DNA of 55,783 bases, from NCBI GenBank assembly GCA_018268785.1, contig JAFDVY010000009.1, positions 1-55,783 of the forward strand. Direction: 5' to 3'. The notes under the pieces are model-generated. The model made no database searches and had not been told where the DNA came from. It worked only from the letters and a program-made list of their open reading frames with translations. The translations under genes and the position numbers were made by a program. The stretch is from Acidobacteriota bacterium (GTDB taxonomy: Bacteria > Acidobacteriota > Terriglobia > Acidiferrales > UBA7541). Shown here one piece after another: positions 35,845 through 44,315 of the stretch. Every line of letters begins with the position of its first letter. Positions within the stretch are counted from its first letter, which is position 1.

Positions 35845-38800
35845 TTGGCAAGCGTGGCCCTTATTCCTCGCCTTTTTCCACTCGGCACACGAGAGCTTGA
35901 GAACGTTTTCAATGACCGGCACAATATTCCTCAGGAAGTCGACGATGCTACCATTTCGCCTTCCACACAAAGGGGAATCGAGTCTGCGTACTCAAGCGCA
36001 TGCCATGTCCAAAGGAGCCTTCTGATTTCTCGCCGCCAATTTCTGCGCAGGACAAGATGGGCTCCTGCCCTGTTCTTGCCGGCACCATTGTGCGCAGGCC
36101 TTCGCAGCGGCTTCGCTACCCCGTTTTTCCATCCCGGTTTGCCGCTCTTTTCCGAAGGGCAGATCAACCCGCATTACCCTGCAGTTTCACCCGTGGAGGA
36201 GGTCATTCGCCTAGTCCAGCCCGGGGCGGATTCCTACCTTACGGAAAAATACGCGGCTGAGATTCACGTTGTCCTGAAGCAATGGCGCGACCGAATTCTT
36301 GCTGGCGGAGATTGGGTAGATCTTGCCGGGGAGTCAGTCGGAAGCGGTGCCGAATCAAATGTCCTTGAAAAGATTCACGAAGCAAAACGTGTATTGCCGA
36401 ATGGAGTTGAAGTAAGCCGCCGGGCATTTTCTCCGCCGACGCAACTCGACCGGGAGAGATTGCTTGTAGGGCTCAAGAAGGAGCTTTCAAATCCCGGAAA
36501 TGCGCGCACTGCGGAATTTGAAATCGTTGGCGTCAAGCAACTCTCGTCCCAGCCTCTTTCTGTGGAAACGCAAGTCCGTTACGCAATTGTTTACGCGCGA
36601 GAAACTGGCTCTCGGGAAGAACGGATCGGCTTCTGGAATTTGGTTTGGACGCAAAACGGCCGTGGTAATTGGAATATCGACAAATGGCGTTTCTTGATGG
36701 AGAACACATCTTTTTCGAAGTCGGCATTTTTCAAAGACGTCTCTCCGTCCTTGTTAGGCGATTGCGAGTCCTATAAGAATCAACTCTTGCGAGGCACGGA
36801 CTACTGGCGCACGGTGTTGGACGGCGCCTCTGGCATGGGCGTATACGGAAACAATGGCGTCGCTGCCGGAGATTTCGACAACGACGGCTTTGACGATCTG
36901 TATGTCTGCCAGCCTTCCGGCCTTCCTAACCGTCTCTATCGCAACCGCGGCGACGGGACATTCGAAGACGTCACGGAAAAATCCGGTGTCGGCGTGCTGG
37001 ATCCCACCGCCTGTGCTCTCTTTGCCGATTTTCAAAATCGTGGATTGCAGGATTTACTTGTCGTTTGCGATTCCGGCCCGCTCCTCTTTCTCAATCGAGG
37101 CAAGGGGCAATTCTCACTAAAACGCGATGCCTTTTCTTTCGCAACTCCTCCTCAAGGAACATTTACGCATGCTGCCGTCGCCGATTACGACCGCGACGGC
37201 CGCCTCGACGTCTATTTCTGTCTCTACGCTTATTATCTCGGCCTCGACCAATATCACTACCCTTCTCCCTATTTTGATGCGCGCAACGGTCCAGCCAATT
37301 TTCTTTTTCATAATGAAGGAAACTCCAAGTTCGTCGATCATACGAGAGATTCTGGGCTCGACGAGGAAAATGATCGCTTCAGTTTTGCCTGCGCCTGGGG
37401 CGACATGAACGGCAACGGCTGGCCCGATCTATATGTTGCAAATGATTTCGGGCGAAGCAATCTTTACCGCAACGACGGCAACGGCAGGTTCACCGCCGTA
37501 TCCGACTCGTCGGGAGCAAATGATGTCGGCGCGGGGATGAGCGCGTGCTGGCTGGATGTAGAAAACGACGGCAAACAGGACATCTATGTCTCTAATATGT
37601 GGTCAGCTGCTGGTCTGCGCATTTCCACGCAAGAAAATTTCCACCCCACCGACTCGCAGGAAATAAGGTCCTTCTATCGCCGCCATGCAGCGGGAAATTC
37701 TCTCTATAAGAATCTTGGCAACGAGCAATTCAAAAACGTGGCTGCTCTCGCCAAAGCGGAAATGGGTCGTTGGGCCTGGTCTTCCGACAGTTGGGATTTC
37801 GATCATGACGGTTATTCCGATTTGTATGTAGCAAACGGCTACATTTCTGGGATCGAGGCCAAGGAGCTTTCCAGTTTTTTCTGGCGCCAGGTTGCCGGCA
37901 ATTCTCCAGCCACCAACACGCCTTCCGCTTCCTACGAACGCGGATGGAACGCCATCAACGAACTCATCCGCTCCGATCATTCCTGGAGCGGGTATGAACG
38001 AAATACTCTTCTTTCAAACAACCACGACGGCACATTTTCCGACATGTCCGGAATTTCCGGGCTCGATTTTCCGGATGACAGCCGCGCCTTCGCTCTTGCC
38101 GATCTCAATCACGACGGCCGTCTCGAAATTATTTTGAAAAATCGCACGGCTCCTCAACTCCGAATCCTGCAAAACGTAATGCCCGGAATCGGCGATTCCA
38201 TCTGTTTTCGCTTGCTCGGCACAAAGAGCAATCGCGACGCAATTGGCACCTCAGTTACAGTTCGCTCAGCCGATCTCCTCCAAACCAAATACCTTCAGGC
38301 GGGAACGGGATTTCTCTCGCAACATACGAAAGAACTTTTCTTTGGACTCGGAAAATCTTCCGGCCCAATTTCGGCGACCGTCCGCTGGCCAAACGGCCTC
38401 ATGCAGAACTTCGAAAACATACCCGCAAACCAGCGCATTTCCATCGAAGAAGGCCAGCCGAAATTCTCCGCTGTTCCTTTTCCAAGCGGCGCAAATTCCC
38501 CAAAAACTCCACAAAGCAGTCTTCCGGAGCAATTCCCCGCCGCCACTGCAACCTGGTTGCTCGACCCGCTCCCAGCTCCAGAATTTTCTCTCTCCGATTC
38601 TTCCGGTCTGGCTCAGACTCTTGTTTCCTTTCGTGGCAAACCTCTTCTCCTCAATTTCTGGTCCGTAAATATCGCCGCGGCCCTTAATCAACTGAAAGCT
38701 TTTCAACGAGCCCAAAACGAATTCTCTGCAAAGCACCTTCGCATTGCCTGCATCAACCTCGACGAAACGTTCACTGCGTCGCAACTCGTGGCCCTGGCCG

Positions 38801-39822
38801 CCAAGGAAAATCTCTCGCTCCCGCTCCTCCTCGGCTCTTCAGAAGTGGCCGGCGTCTACAACATCATCTATCGCTACCTCTTCGACCGTCGCCGCGATCT
38901 TTCCCTCCCCACTTCTTTTCTACTCGACGAGTCCTCCAATATCGTCAAAATCTACCAAGGCCCAACCGATCCAAGGCAAATCCTCGCCGACTCTGCAAAT
39001 ATCCCGCGCACGTACGAAGCTCGCGTCTACAAAGCCCTTCCTTTTCCGGGCGTACTCCACAATGGCCGCTTCCAGCGAAATGCGTTTACCTACGGTGTCG
39101 CGCTTTTTCAGCACGGCTATCTCGATCAAGCCGCCGCGTCTTTCAAACAGGTAGCTGCAGCGCAACCAGAAAATGCCGAAGCCTTCTACAATCTCGGCAC
39201 ACTCTATCTCCGCAAAAACAATATCGACGAAGCGCGGAACTTCCTCAAACAAACAGTCGAACTAAAGCCCGATTACCCGGAGGCTTGGAACAATCTCGGC
39301 ATGATTGCCGTCCAGCAAAATGACGCTGTAACCGCCATTGACAATTTCCGCCGCTCTCTCGAATTCCGCCCGAACTATGTCACCGCCATGCTGAATCTGG
39401 GCAACGTTTTTCGCCGCCAGGGCAATCTCTATGAAGCAGGAAAACTCTTGAATCAGGCAGTGCAACTCGAACCCGAAAACGCGGAGGCCAATTACAGCCT
39501 CGGCATGTTTTTCGCGCGCCAGGGTGACAACGGCAACGCAGAGCCGCTTCTGCAAAAAGCCGCCGCGCTTCGTTCGAATTACGCCGAAGCCATCAACAAT
39601 CTCGGCGTCCTATTCATCCGCGATGGCAAAAACGCCGAAGCTGAGCAACAATTCAAACATTGCATCTCCGTCGCTCCCAGCTTTGACCAGGCCTATCTGA
39701 ATCTCGCCCAGCTCTACGCCATTGAAAAGCAAAACGACAAAGCCCGCGCAATCCTGGAAGCCCTTCTCAAACTTCAGCCACAACACAAATTGGCTCGCCA
39801 GGCGCTGGAGATGCTACATTGA
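35845..39822 (+). CDS. Large CRTAC1 fusion: FG-GAP repeats, ASPIC/UnbV, Cys-less thioredoxin-like domain, TPR array
   Basis: 1325 residues from the first legal codon (TTG). The first 59 residues do not look coding. A Tat-type signal 'ISRRQFLRRTRWAPALFLPA' directly follows an AGGAG site at 36013-36017, so the real start may be a CTG/ATT at 36022-36025. Calcium-binding FG-GAP/VCBS repeats span about residues 340-750 ('DFDNDGFDDLYV', 'DMNGNGWPDLYVANDFG', 'DFDHDGYSDLYVANGY'). An ASPIC/UnbV domain covers about 800-870 ('GLGKSSGPISATVRWPNG'). A thioredoxin/AhpC-like fold covers about 910-1045 ('KPLLLNFWSVNIAAALNQL'), in which the usual CxxC is replaced by non-cysteine residues. TPRs run from about 1070 to the end. 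Expected to be exported; the function is unknown. Its stop overlaps the next gene's TTG start. Confidence 0.85.
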   Translation: MASVALIPRLFPLGTRELENVFNDRHNIPQEVDDATISPSTQRGIESAYSSACHVQRSLLISRRQFLRRTRWAPALFLPAPLCAGLRSGFATPFFHPGLPLFSEGQINPHYPAVSPVEEVIRLVQPGADSYLTEKYAAEIHVVLKQWRDRILAGGDWVDLAGESVGSGAESNVLEKIHEAKRVLPNGVEVSRRAFSPPTQLDRERLLVGLKKELSNPGNARTAEFEIVGVKQLSSQPLSVETQVRYAIVYARETGSREERIGFWNLVWTQNGRGNWNIDKWRFLMENTSFSKSAFFKDVSPSLLGDCESYKNQLLRGTDYWRTVLDGASGMGVYGNNGVAAGDFDNDGFDDLYVCQPSGLPNRLYRNRGDGTFEDVTEKSGVGVLDPTACALFADFQNRGLQDLLVVCDSGPLLFLNRGKGQFSLKRDAFSFATPPQGTFTHAAVADYDRDGRLDVYFCLYAYYLGLDQYHYPSPYFDARNGPANFLFHNEGNSKFVDHTRDSGLDEENDRFSFACAWGDMNGNGWPDLYVANDFGRSNLYRNDGNGRFTAVSDSSGANDVGAGMSACWLDVENDGKQDIYVSNMWSAAGLRISTQENFHPTDSQEIRSFYRRHAAGNSLYKNLGNEQFKNVAALAKAEMGRWAWSSDSWDFDHDGYSDLYVANGYISGIEAKELSSFFWRQVAGNSPATNTPSASYERGWNAINELIRSDHSWSGYERNTLLSNNHDGTFSDMSGISGLDFPDDSRAFALADLNHDGRLEIILKNRTAPQLRILQNVMPGIGDSICFRLLGTKSNRDAIGTSVTVRSADLLQTKYLQAGTGFLSQHTKELFFGLGKSSGPISATVRWPNGLMQNFENIPANQRISIEEGQPKFSAVPFPSGANSPKTPQSSLPEQFPAATATWLLDPLPAPEFSLSDSSGLAQTLVSFRGKPLLLNFWSVNIAAALNQLKAFQRAQNEFSAKHLRIACINLDETFTASQLVALAAKENLSLPLLLGSSEVAGVYNIIYRYLFDRRRDLSLPTSFLLDESSNIVKIYQGPTDPRQILADSANIPRTYEARVYKALPFPGVLHNGRFQRNAFTYGVALFQHGYLDQAAASFKQVAAAQPENAEAFYNLGTLYLRKNNIDEARNFLKQTVELKPDYPEAWNNLGMIAVQQNDAVTAIDNFRRSLEFRPNYVTAMLNLGNVFRRQGNLYEAGKLLNQAVQLEPENAEANYSLGMFFARQGDNGNAEPLLQKAAALRSNYAEAINNLGVLFIRDGKNAEAEQQFKHCISVAPSFDQAYLNLAQLYAIEKQNDKARAILEALLKLQPQHKLARQALEMLH

Positions 39823-42350
39823 GAAAAATCTCGATGCGCGCGTGTCTCACGATCGTTTTATGTTGCCTGGCCGCGGCCTGCCAGTTCTCCTGCGCGCTTT
39901 GCGCAAACGCGCGGCAATCCGCAACGCGACCAGCGCATAAAACTGCACAGAAAACAGACCCGCGTTTCCAGGAAGCCCAAAGCCTTCTCGAGCAAGGCCG
40001 CCCCGAAGAAGCGAAACAAAAAGTTCAGGAGGAATTGGCCAAGAACCCAAAAAGCGTCGAAGGCTTCAATCTCCTCGGCATCATCGAGGTCTCCCAAAAA
40101 CATTTCGACGCAGCTCTCGACGCCTTCGAGCGCGCGCTCAAGTTGAATCCCGTCTCCTCCCGCACAAAAATAAACATCGGCAATCTCTATGCCGCTCAGC
40201 AGAAACTCGATGCCGCGGAAAGGGAATTTCGCGAAGTCCTCCGCGCCACGCCCGCAAATAGGGAAGCAAACTACAATCTCGGCTTGATGCTGCTGGCAAA
40301 AAATCAGGCTGCCGCCGCAGTTCCTTTCTTCGAAAAAGTCTCCCCGCCCACCACCGAATCGCAAATCAATCTGCTCCGCGCCTGCCTTCTGTCAAATCGC
40401 TCTGCCCGGGCGATCTCCGTCGCAAACAATCTATCCGCCCGAAATCCGAACGACGTCCAGCTTCACCTGACCCTCGGCGTAATCCTCGCCGCCGGCAAGC
40501 AATACAAGTCCGCGCAAGTCGAATTTGAAAAAGCCAACGCCCTGCAACCCGAAAATCCCGACACCCTTTTCAATCTCGGCCAGGTCTATCTTCGCTCCGG
40601 CGAATACTCGAAAGCTGAACTCGTGCTGAAGCGCCTCCAAACTCTCAAACCCGATTCTCCGGACGCGCTCTCTCTCCTCGCACAGGTTTACACCGACCAA
40701 TCCCGCTCCGTGGACGCGCTGGAACTTCTCGCGCGCGCTCACAAGCTCGCTCCTGAAAACACCGACATCATCTTCTCTCTCGCCCGGGCAAGCATGGCGC
40801 AAAACTATTTCGAGGACGCGATTCCCCTTCTTGAAACCGGCATTAAGCTCGCTCCCAGTCGCCCCGATCTCCAGGCCGCACTTGGCGAAAGTTATTTCAT
40901 GTCTGGCCGCACGGAAAAAGCCATAGACGAATTCAAACACCTCGTCGAAATCGATCCCACCGCCCGCTCTTACGCGTTCCTCGGACTTTCCTACCGCCAC
41001 CTCGGCCGTTTTGACGAAGCGCGCACCTACTTCGAACAAGGCCTTAAGCTCGATCCCCGCAACGCTTCGTGTCTATTCAACATGGGTTACATCGAAGGAC
41101 GTCAAGGCAATCAAGCAAAAGCCGAAGACTTCTTCCAGCAAACTCTCAAGGCCAATCCCGATTTCGCCGACGCGCTCTTCGAGCTGGCAAATTTGCGTGT
41201 CAACGAAAAGCGCTTCGCCGAAGCCGCCGGCCTCCTTCGCCGCTACGTCAAAGTCAGCAAAGATCCCGCTTCCGGCTACTACAAACTCGCCATGGTCGAG
41301 CGCAGCCTCAAACAAACGGACGCCGCCCAGCGCGATCTCAGCGTTTTTCAGACTCTTTCAAAAAACACTTCCACCGGCCCGTATCCTTTTCAGCATCTCT
41401 TCGATTACCTCGACAATCGCGCCACACTTTCTTCCCGCGAACGCACCCAGCTCGACCTGACCGAGCTTTCCAACCAGATCAAAACGCATCCTGGCCGCCC
41501 TCAGGATTTTTATTCCCTGGCCGAAGCTTATTTGAAACTGGGAAGAATTGACGAAGCCCGCGAAGCGATCAAACAACTCGATGACCTCAGCTCCAGCGAT
41601 TTCCGCATGCAGGGCGGCATCGGCGCTCTTCTTGCGCGCAACCGGCTTTACGACGAGGCCATCGCCCACTTTCAATCCGCCGCAAAAGCCAATCCCGATT
41701 CCGACGACGTAAAATTCGATCTCGCCGACGCCTATTTCCGTAAAGGTCAATTCGCACAAGCCAACGAAATCGCGCAAACCGTTTCCGCCGAAGGCCAAAG
41801 AGACGACGCGTTCCTCGCACTCCTCGGCGACATCAACTCTCGTCTCGGCGATCCAGCCAAAGCCTCGCAAATCTTTCAGGATGCCATTCGACGCAATCCC
41901 GACAACGATCAGTACTACCTTTCGCTCGCTCTCGTGCAACTTCGCGCAGGCAATCTTCCCGAAGCCGAAAACATTCTCAATCGTGGTCTTACCCGGGTTC
42001 CCTCTTCCGGAAAAATTCTCTGGGGACTCGGCGTCGTTTCGGCGCTCCGCGGAAATTCCTCGCAGGCCGCCACTCAGCTGGAACGCGCCGTCGACCTTCT
42101 CCCAGAATGGCCCGGCAGCTATTCCACTCTCGGCGTCTTCTACTACCAGATCGGTCAGTACGACAAAGCTCGCGAAGTTTTTTCGCGCTTCAAAGGTAGC
42201 CACTCCTCCGGCGGATTCGATATGAACCGCATCGAACAAGCTCTCGCCAACGCTCCACAAATTTCCGCAGCCACCGCGCAACCTCTTCCCATTCCCGCAC
42301 GCCAGCAATTCTTGCAGATCGCGCTATCTCTCGCAGACCGGACCTTATGA
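39819..42350 (+). CDS. Exported TPR protein, probable lipoprotein
   Basis: 843 residues. The TTG at 39819 overlaps the previous stop (TTGA) and has GGAG 8 bp upstream; an ATG at 39834 is the alternative. The signal region 'MRACLTIVLCCLAAACQFSC' has a lipobox-like LAAAC. The rest is almost wholly tetratricopeptide repeats, for example 'PKSVEGFNLLGIIEVSQKHF', 'PDTLFNLGQVYLRSGEYSKA' and 'PDSDDVKFDLADAYFRKGQF'; I estimate around 18-20. It probably anchors in an envelope membrane and scaffolds partners, the obvious ones being the co-translated CRTAC1 proteins on each side. SusD proteins also have a TPR framework, but there is no sequence similarity I can claim. Confidence 0.85.
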   Translation: MRKISMRACLTIVLCCLAAACQFSCALCANARQSATRPAHKTAQKTDPRFQEAQSLLEQGRPEEAKQKVQEELAKNPKSVEGFNLLGIIEVSQKHFDAALDAFERALKLNPVSSRTKINIGNLYAAQQKLDAAEREFREVLRATPANREANYNLGLMLLAKNQAAAAVPFFEKVSPPTTESQINLLRACLLSNRSARAISVANNLSARNPNDVQLHLTLGVILAAGKQYKSAQVEFEKANALQPENPDTLFNLGQVYLRSGEYSKAELVLKRLQTLKPDSPDALSLLAQVYTDQSRSVDALELLARAHKLAPENTDIIFSLARASMAQNYFEDAIPLLETGIKLAPSRPDLQAALGESYFMSGRTEKAIDEFKHLVEIDPTARSYAFLGLSYRHLGRFDEARTYFEQGLKLDPRNASCLFNMGYIEGRQGNQAKAEDFFQQTLKANPDFADALFELANLRVNEKRFAEAAGLLRRYVKVSKDPASGYYKLAMVERSLKQTDAAQRDLSVFQTLSKNTSTGPYPFQHLFDYLDNRATLSSRERTQLDLTELSNQIKTHPGRPQDFYSLAEAYLKLGRIDEAREAIKQLDDLSSSDFRMQGGIGALLARNRLYDEAIAHFQSAAKANPDSDDVKFDLADAYFRKGQFAQANEIAQTVSAEGQRDDAFLALLGDINSRLGDPAKASQIFQDAIRRNPDNDQYYLSLALVQLRAGNLPEAENILNRGLTRVPSSGKILWGLGVVSALRGNSSQAATQLERAVDLLPEWPGSYSTLGVFYYQIGQYDKAREVFSRFKGSHSSGGFDMNRIEQALANAPQISAATAQPLPIPARQQFLQIALSLADRTL

Positions 42351-44098
42351 CCATGCGCCCCTCCGCGCTGTGTATTGCAATTCCGCTTGCTCTTGGCCTT
42401 TTTCTTGCTCCTGCGGCCCGGCAAAAACCTGCTCCGCTACAAGGTGTCAAAAAATCCGACGCACGCATCCCCGTCCGCTTCACCGACATTCGCAAGCAAG
42501 CCGGAATCACGTTTCTCCAGGATTCCACGCAGACTGAAGAAAAGCTCTATCTCGAAACGATGGGCACCGGCGTCGGCTGGCTCGACTACGATCAGGACGG
42601 CCTCATGGACCTTTACTTCGTTCAGTCCGGCCCCACCGAACTCTACAAGCCCGATCATCCGATGCGTTCCGCGCTCTATCGCAACAATGGCGACGGCACA
42701 TTTACCGATGTCACAGAAAAAGCCGGCGTCGCCGCGGAAAACCACTACGGCCAGGGAGTCGCTATCGCGGACTACGACAACGACGGCTACCCGGACATCT
42801 ACGTCACCGGTTACGAGCGCGCGATTCTCTATCACAACAATCGCGACGGCACGTTCACCGACGTCACAGAAAAAGCCGGCGTCGCCGATGAAGGCGGTTG
42901 GTCCACCAGCGCGGGCTGGCTGGATTACGATCACGACGGCTATCTCGACCTCGTCGTGCTCAATTACATTGAGTGGTCGCCGAAAAATAATCTCTGGTGC
43001 GGCGAACATCGCCCGGGCTATCGCTCCTACTGTCATCCGGGAAATTACAAAGGCCAGAAACTCAAGCTCTATCACAACAATCACGATGGCACGTTCACCG
43101 ACGTCAGCGACTCTTCGGGAATCGGCAAGCCCGAAGCCAAAGGCATGGGGGTTGTTACCGCCGACTTCAACAACGACGGCTGGCCCGACATTGCCGTCGC
43201 CAACGATTCCTGGCCGAACTTTCTTTTCATCAACAAACACGACGGTACGTTTCAGGATGTTTCTTTCGTCTCCGGCATCGCTGCCAGCGAAGACGGCCGT
43301 TACGAAGCGGGCATGGGTATTGACGCCGCGGACGTTGACGGCGACGGCTTCCAGGACATCTACATCACTCACCTCGACTTCGAATTAAATCGTCTTTACA
43401 CCAACAATCGCGACGGCACATTCACCGATGCCACGTTCAGTTCTGGCATTGGCAACAAGGCCATTCTCCTCAGCGGCGTCTCCATGAAGTTCATGGACTA
43501 CGACAATGACGGCTGGCCGGACATTGTTCAGCTCAACGGCGCGATGGTGGACAACGTCGAGTTGTACCATAGTGAAGTCAAGTACAAGGAGCCTCTGTTC
43601 ATGCTCCGCAATCTCGGCAAAGGCCAGTTCGAGAAAATTCCCGACGGCGCTCTCGGCCCGGATTTCAGCCGCCCCATCGCGGGCCGCGGCATCGCTACCG
43701 CTGATTTTGACAACGATGGCGATCTCGACATCGCCATCAACAATCGCGGCGACTATCCCATGCTCCTCCGCAATGACGGCGGCAACGCCAATCACTGGCT
43801 TGAAATTTTGCTCATCGGGACAAAATCCAATCGCGACGGCATCGGCGCCTCACTGAAACTTACCGCCGAAGGCGAGACTCACGTTGAGCAATCCAAAGGC
43901 GGCATGAGTTACATGTCCGCCAGCGATCCCCGCATCCATTTCGGTCTTGACAAGCGGACCAGGGTCGAATTGCTCGAAATCACCTGGCCCAGCGGCCAGA
44001 TCGACCGCCTCAAAGACATCCCCGTGGACAAAATCATCGCCATCAAAGAAGGCGTCGGCATCATCCCTCGCAACTTCCCCAGGGTCCCCTCCAAATGA
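42347..44098 (+). CDS. CRTAC1-family protein (FG-GAP repeats with ASPIC/UnbV domain)
   Basis: 583 residues, starting inside the stop of the TPR gene (ATGA). A signal peptide (MTMRPSALCIAIPLALGLFL) leads to seven or more FG-GAP/VCBS calcium-loop repeats: 'DYDQDGLMDLYF', 'DYDNDGYPDIYV', 'DYDHDGYLDLVV', 'DFNNDGWPDIAV', 'DVDGDGFQDIYI' and 'DFDNDGDLDIAI'. Several are followed by a 'NRDGTFTDVTEKAGV' blade motif. The C-terminus is an ASPIC/UnbV domain ('GIGASLKLTAEGETHVEQSK', 'ITWPSGQIDRLKDIP'). It is predicted to be a secreted seven-bladed propeller; the ligand is unknown. The tight coupling to its neighbours points to a complex. Confidence 0.9.
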   Translation: MTMRPSALCIAIPLALGLFLAPAARQKPAPLQGVKKSDARIPVRFTDIRKQAGITFLQDSTQTEEKLYLETMGTGVGWLDYDQDGLMDLYFVQSGPTELYKPDHPMRSALYRNNGDGTFTDVTEKAGVAAENHYGQGVAIADYDNDGYPDIYVTGYERAILYHNNRDGTFTDVTEKAGVADEGGWSTSAGWLDYDHDGYLDLVVLNYIEWSPKNNLWCGEHRPGYRSYCHPGNYKGQKLKLYHNNHDGTFTDVSDSSGIGKPEAKGMGVVTADFNNDGWPDIAVANDSWPNFLFINKHDGTFQDVSFVSGIAASEDGRYEAGMGIDAADVDGDGFQDIYITHLDFELNRLYTNNRDGTFTDATFSSGIGNKAILLSGVSMKFMDYDNDGWPDIVQLNGAMVDNVELYHSEVKYKEPLFMLRNLGKGQFEKIPDGALGPDFSRPIAGRGIATADFDNDGDLDIAINNRGDYPMLLRNDGGNANHWLEILLIGTKSNRDGIGASLKLTAEGETHVEQSKGGMSYMSASDPRIHFGLDKRTRVELLEITWPSGQIDRLKDIPVDKIIAIKEGVGIIPRNFPRVPSK

Positions 44099-44315
44099 AC
44101 TTTGTGCACGGAAAAAAAACCGGTCATTTCGAACGGAGAAGGGCGATATCTTCTCTTCCGCTTCGCTCCTGCAAAGCGTCGCCCTTCGGATGTGAGAAAT
44201 CTATCTTCGATCGCTCCTCCACGCAAAATTCTCTGCGTTCTCTGTGGTCCGACCTCCGTGAACTCTGTGTAACTTTTTCTTTCTTTCCTGGTTTCGACAC
44301 ATTCGAGGCACACCG
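44099..44315. repeat. Intergenic inverted repeat (dispersed-repeat-like)
   Basis: The 217-bp gap between two CRTAC1 genes holds an exact 9-bp inverted repeat, GAAGGGCGA (44138-44146) and TCGCCCTTC (44179-44187), able to form a long stem-loop. A segment resembling 'TCTGCGTTCTCTGTGG' filler follows. No gene is visible. It may be a remnant of a chromosomal dispersed repeat or an mRNA processing site. Confidence 0.4.
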
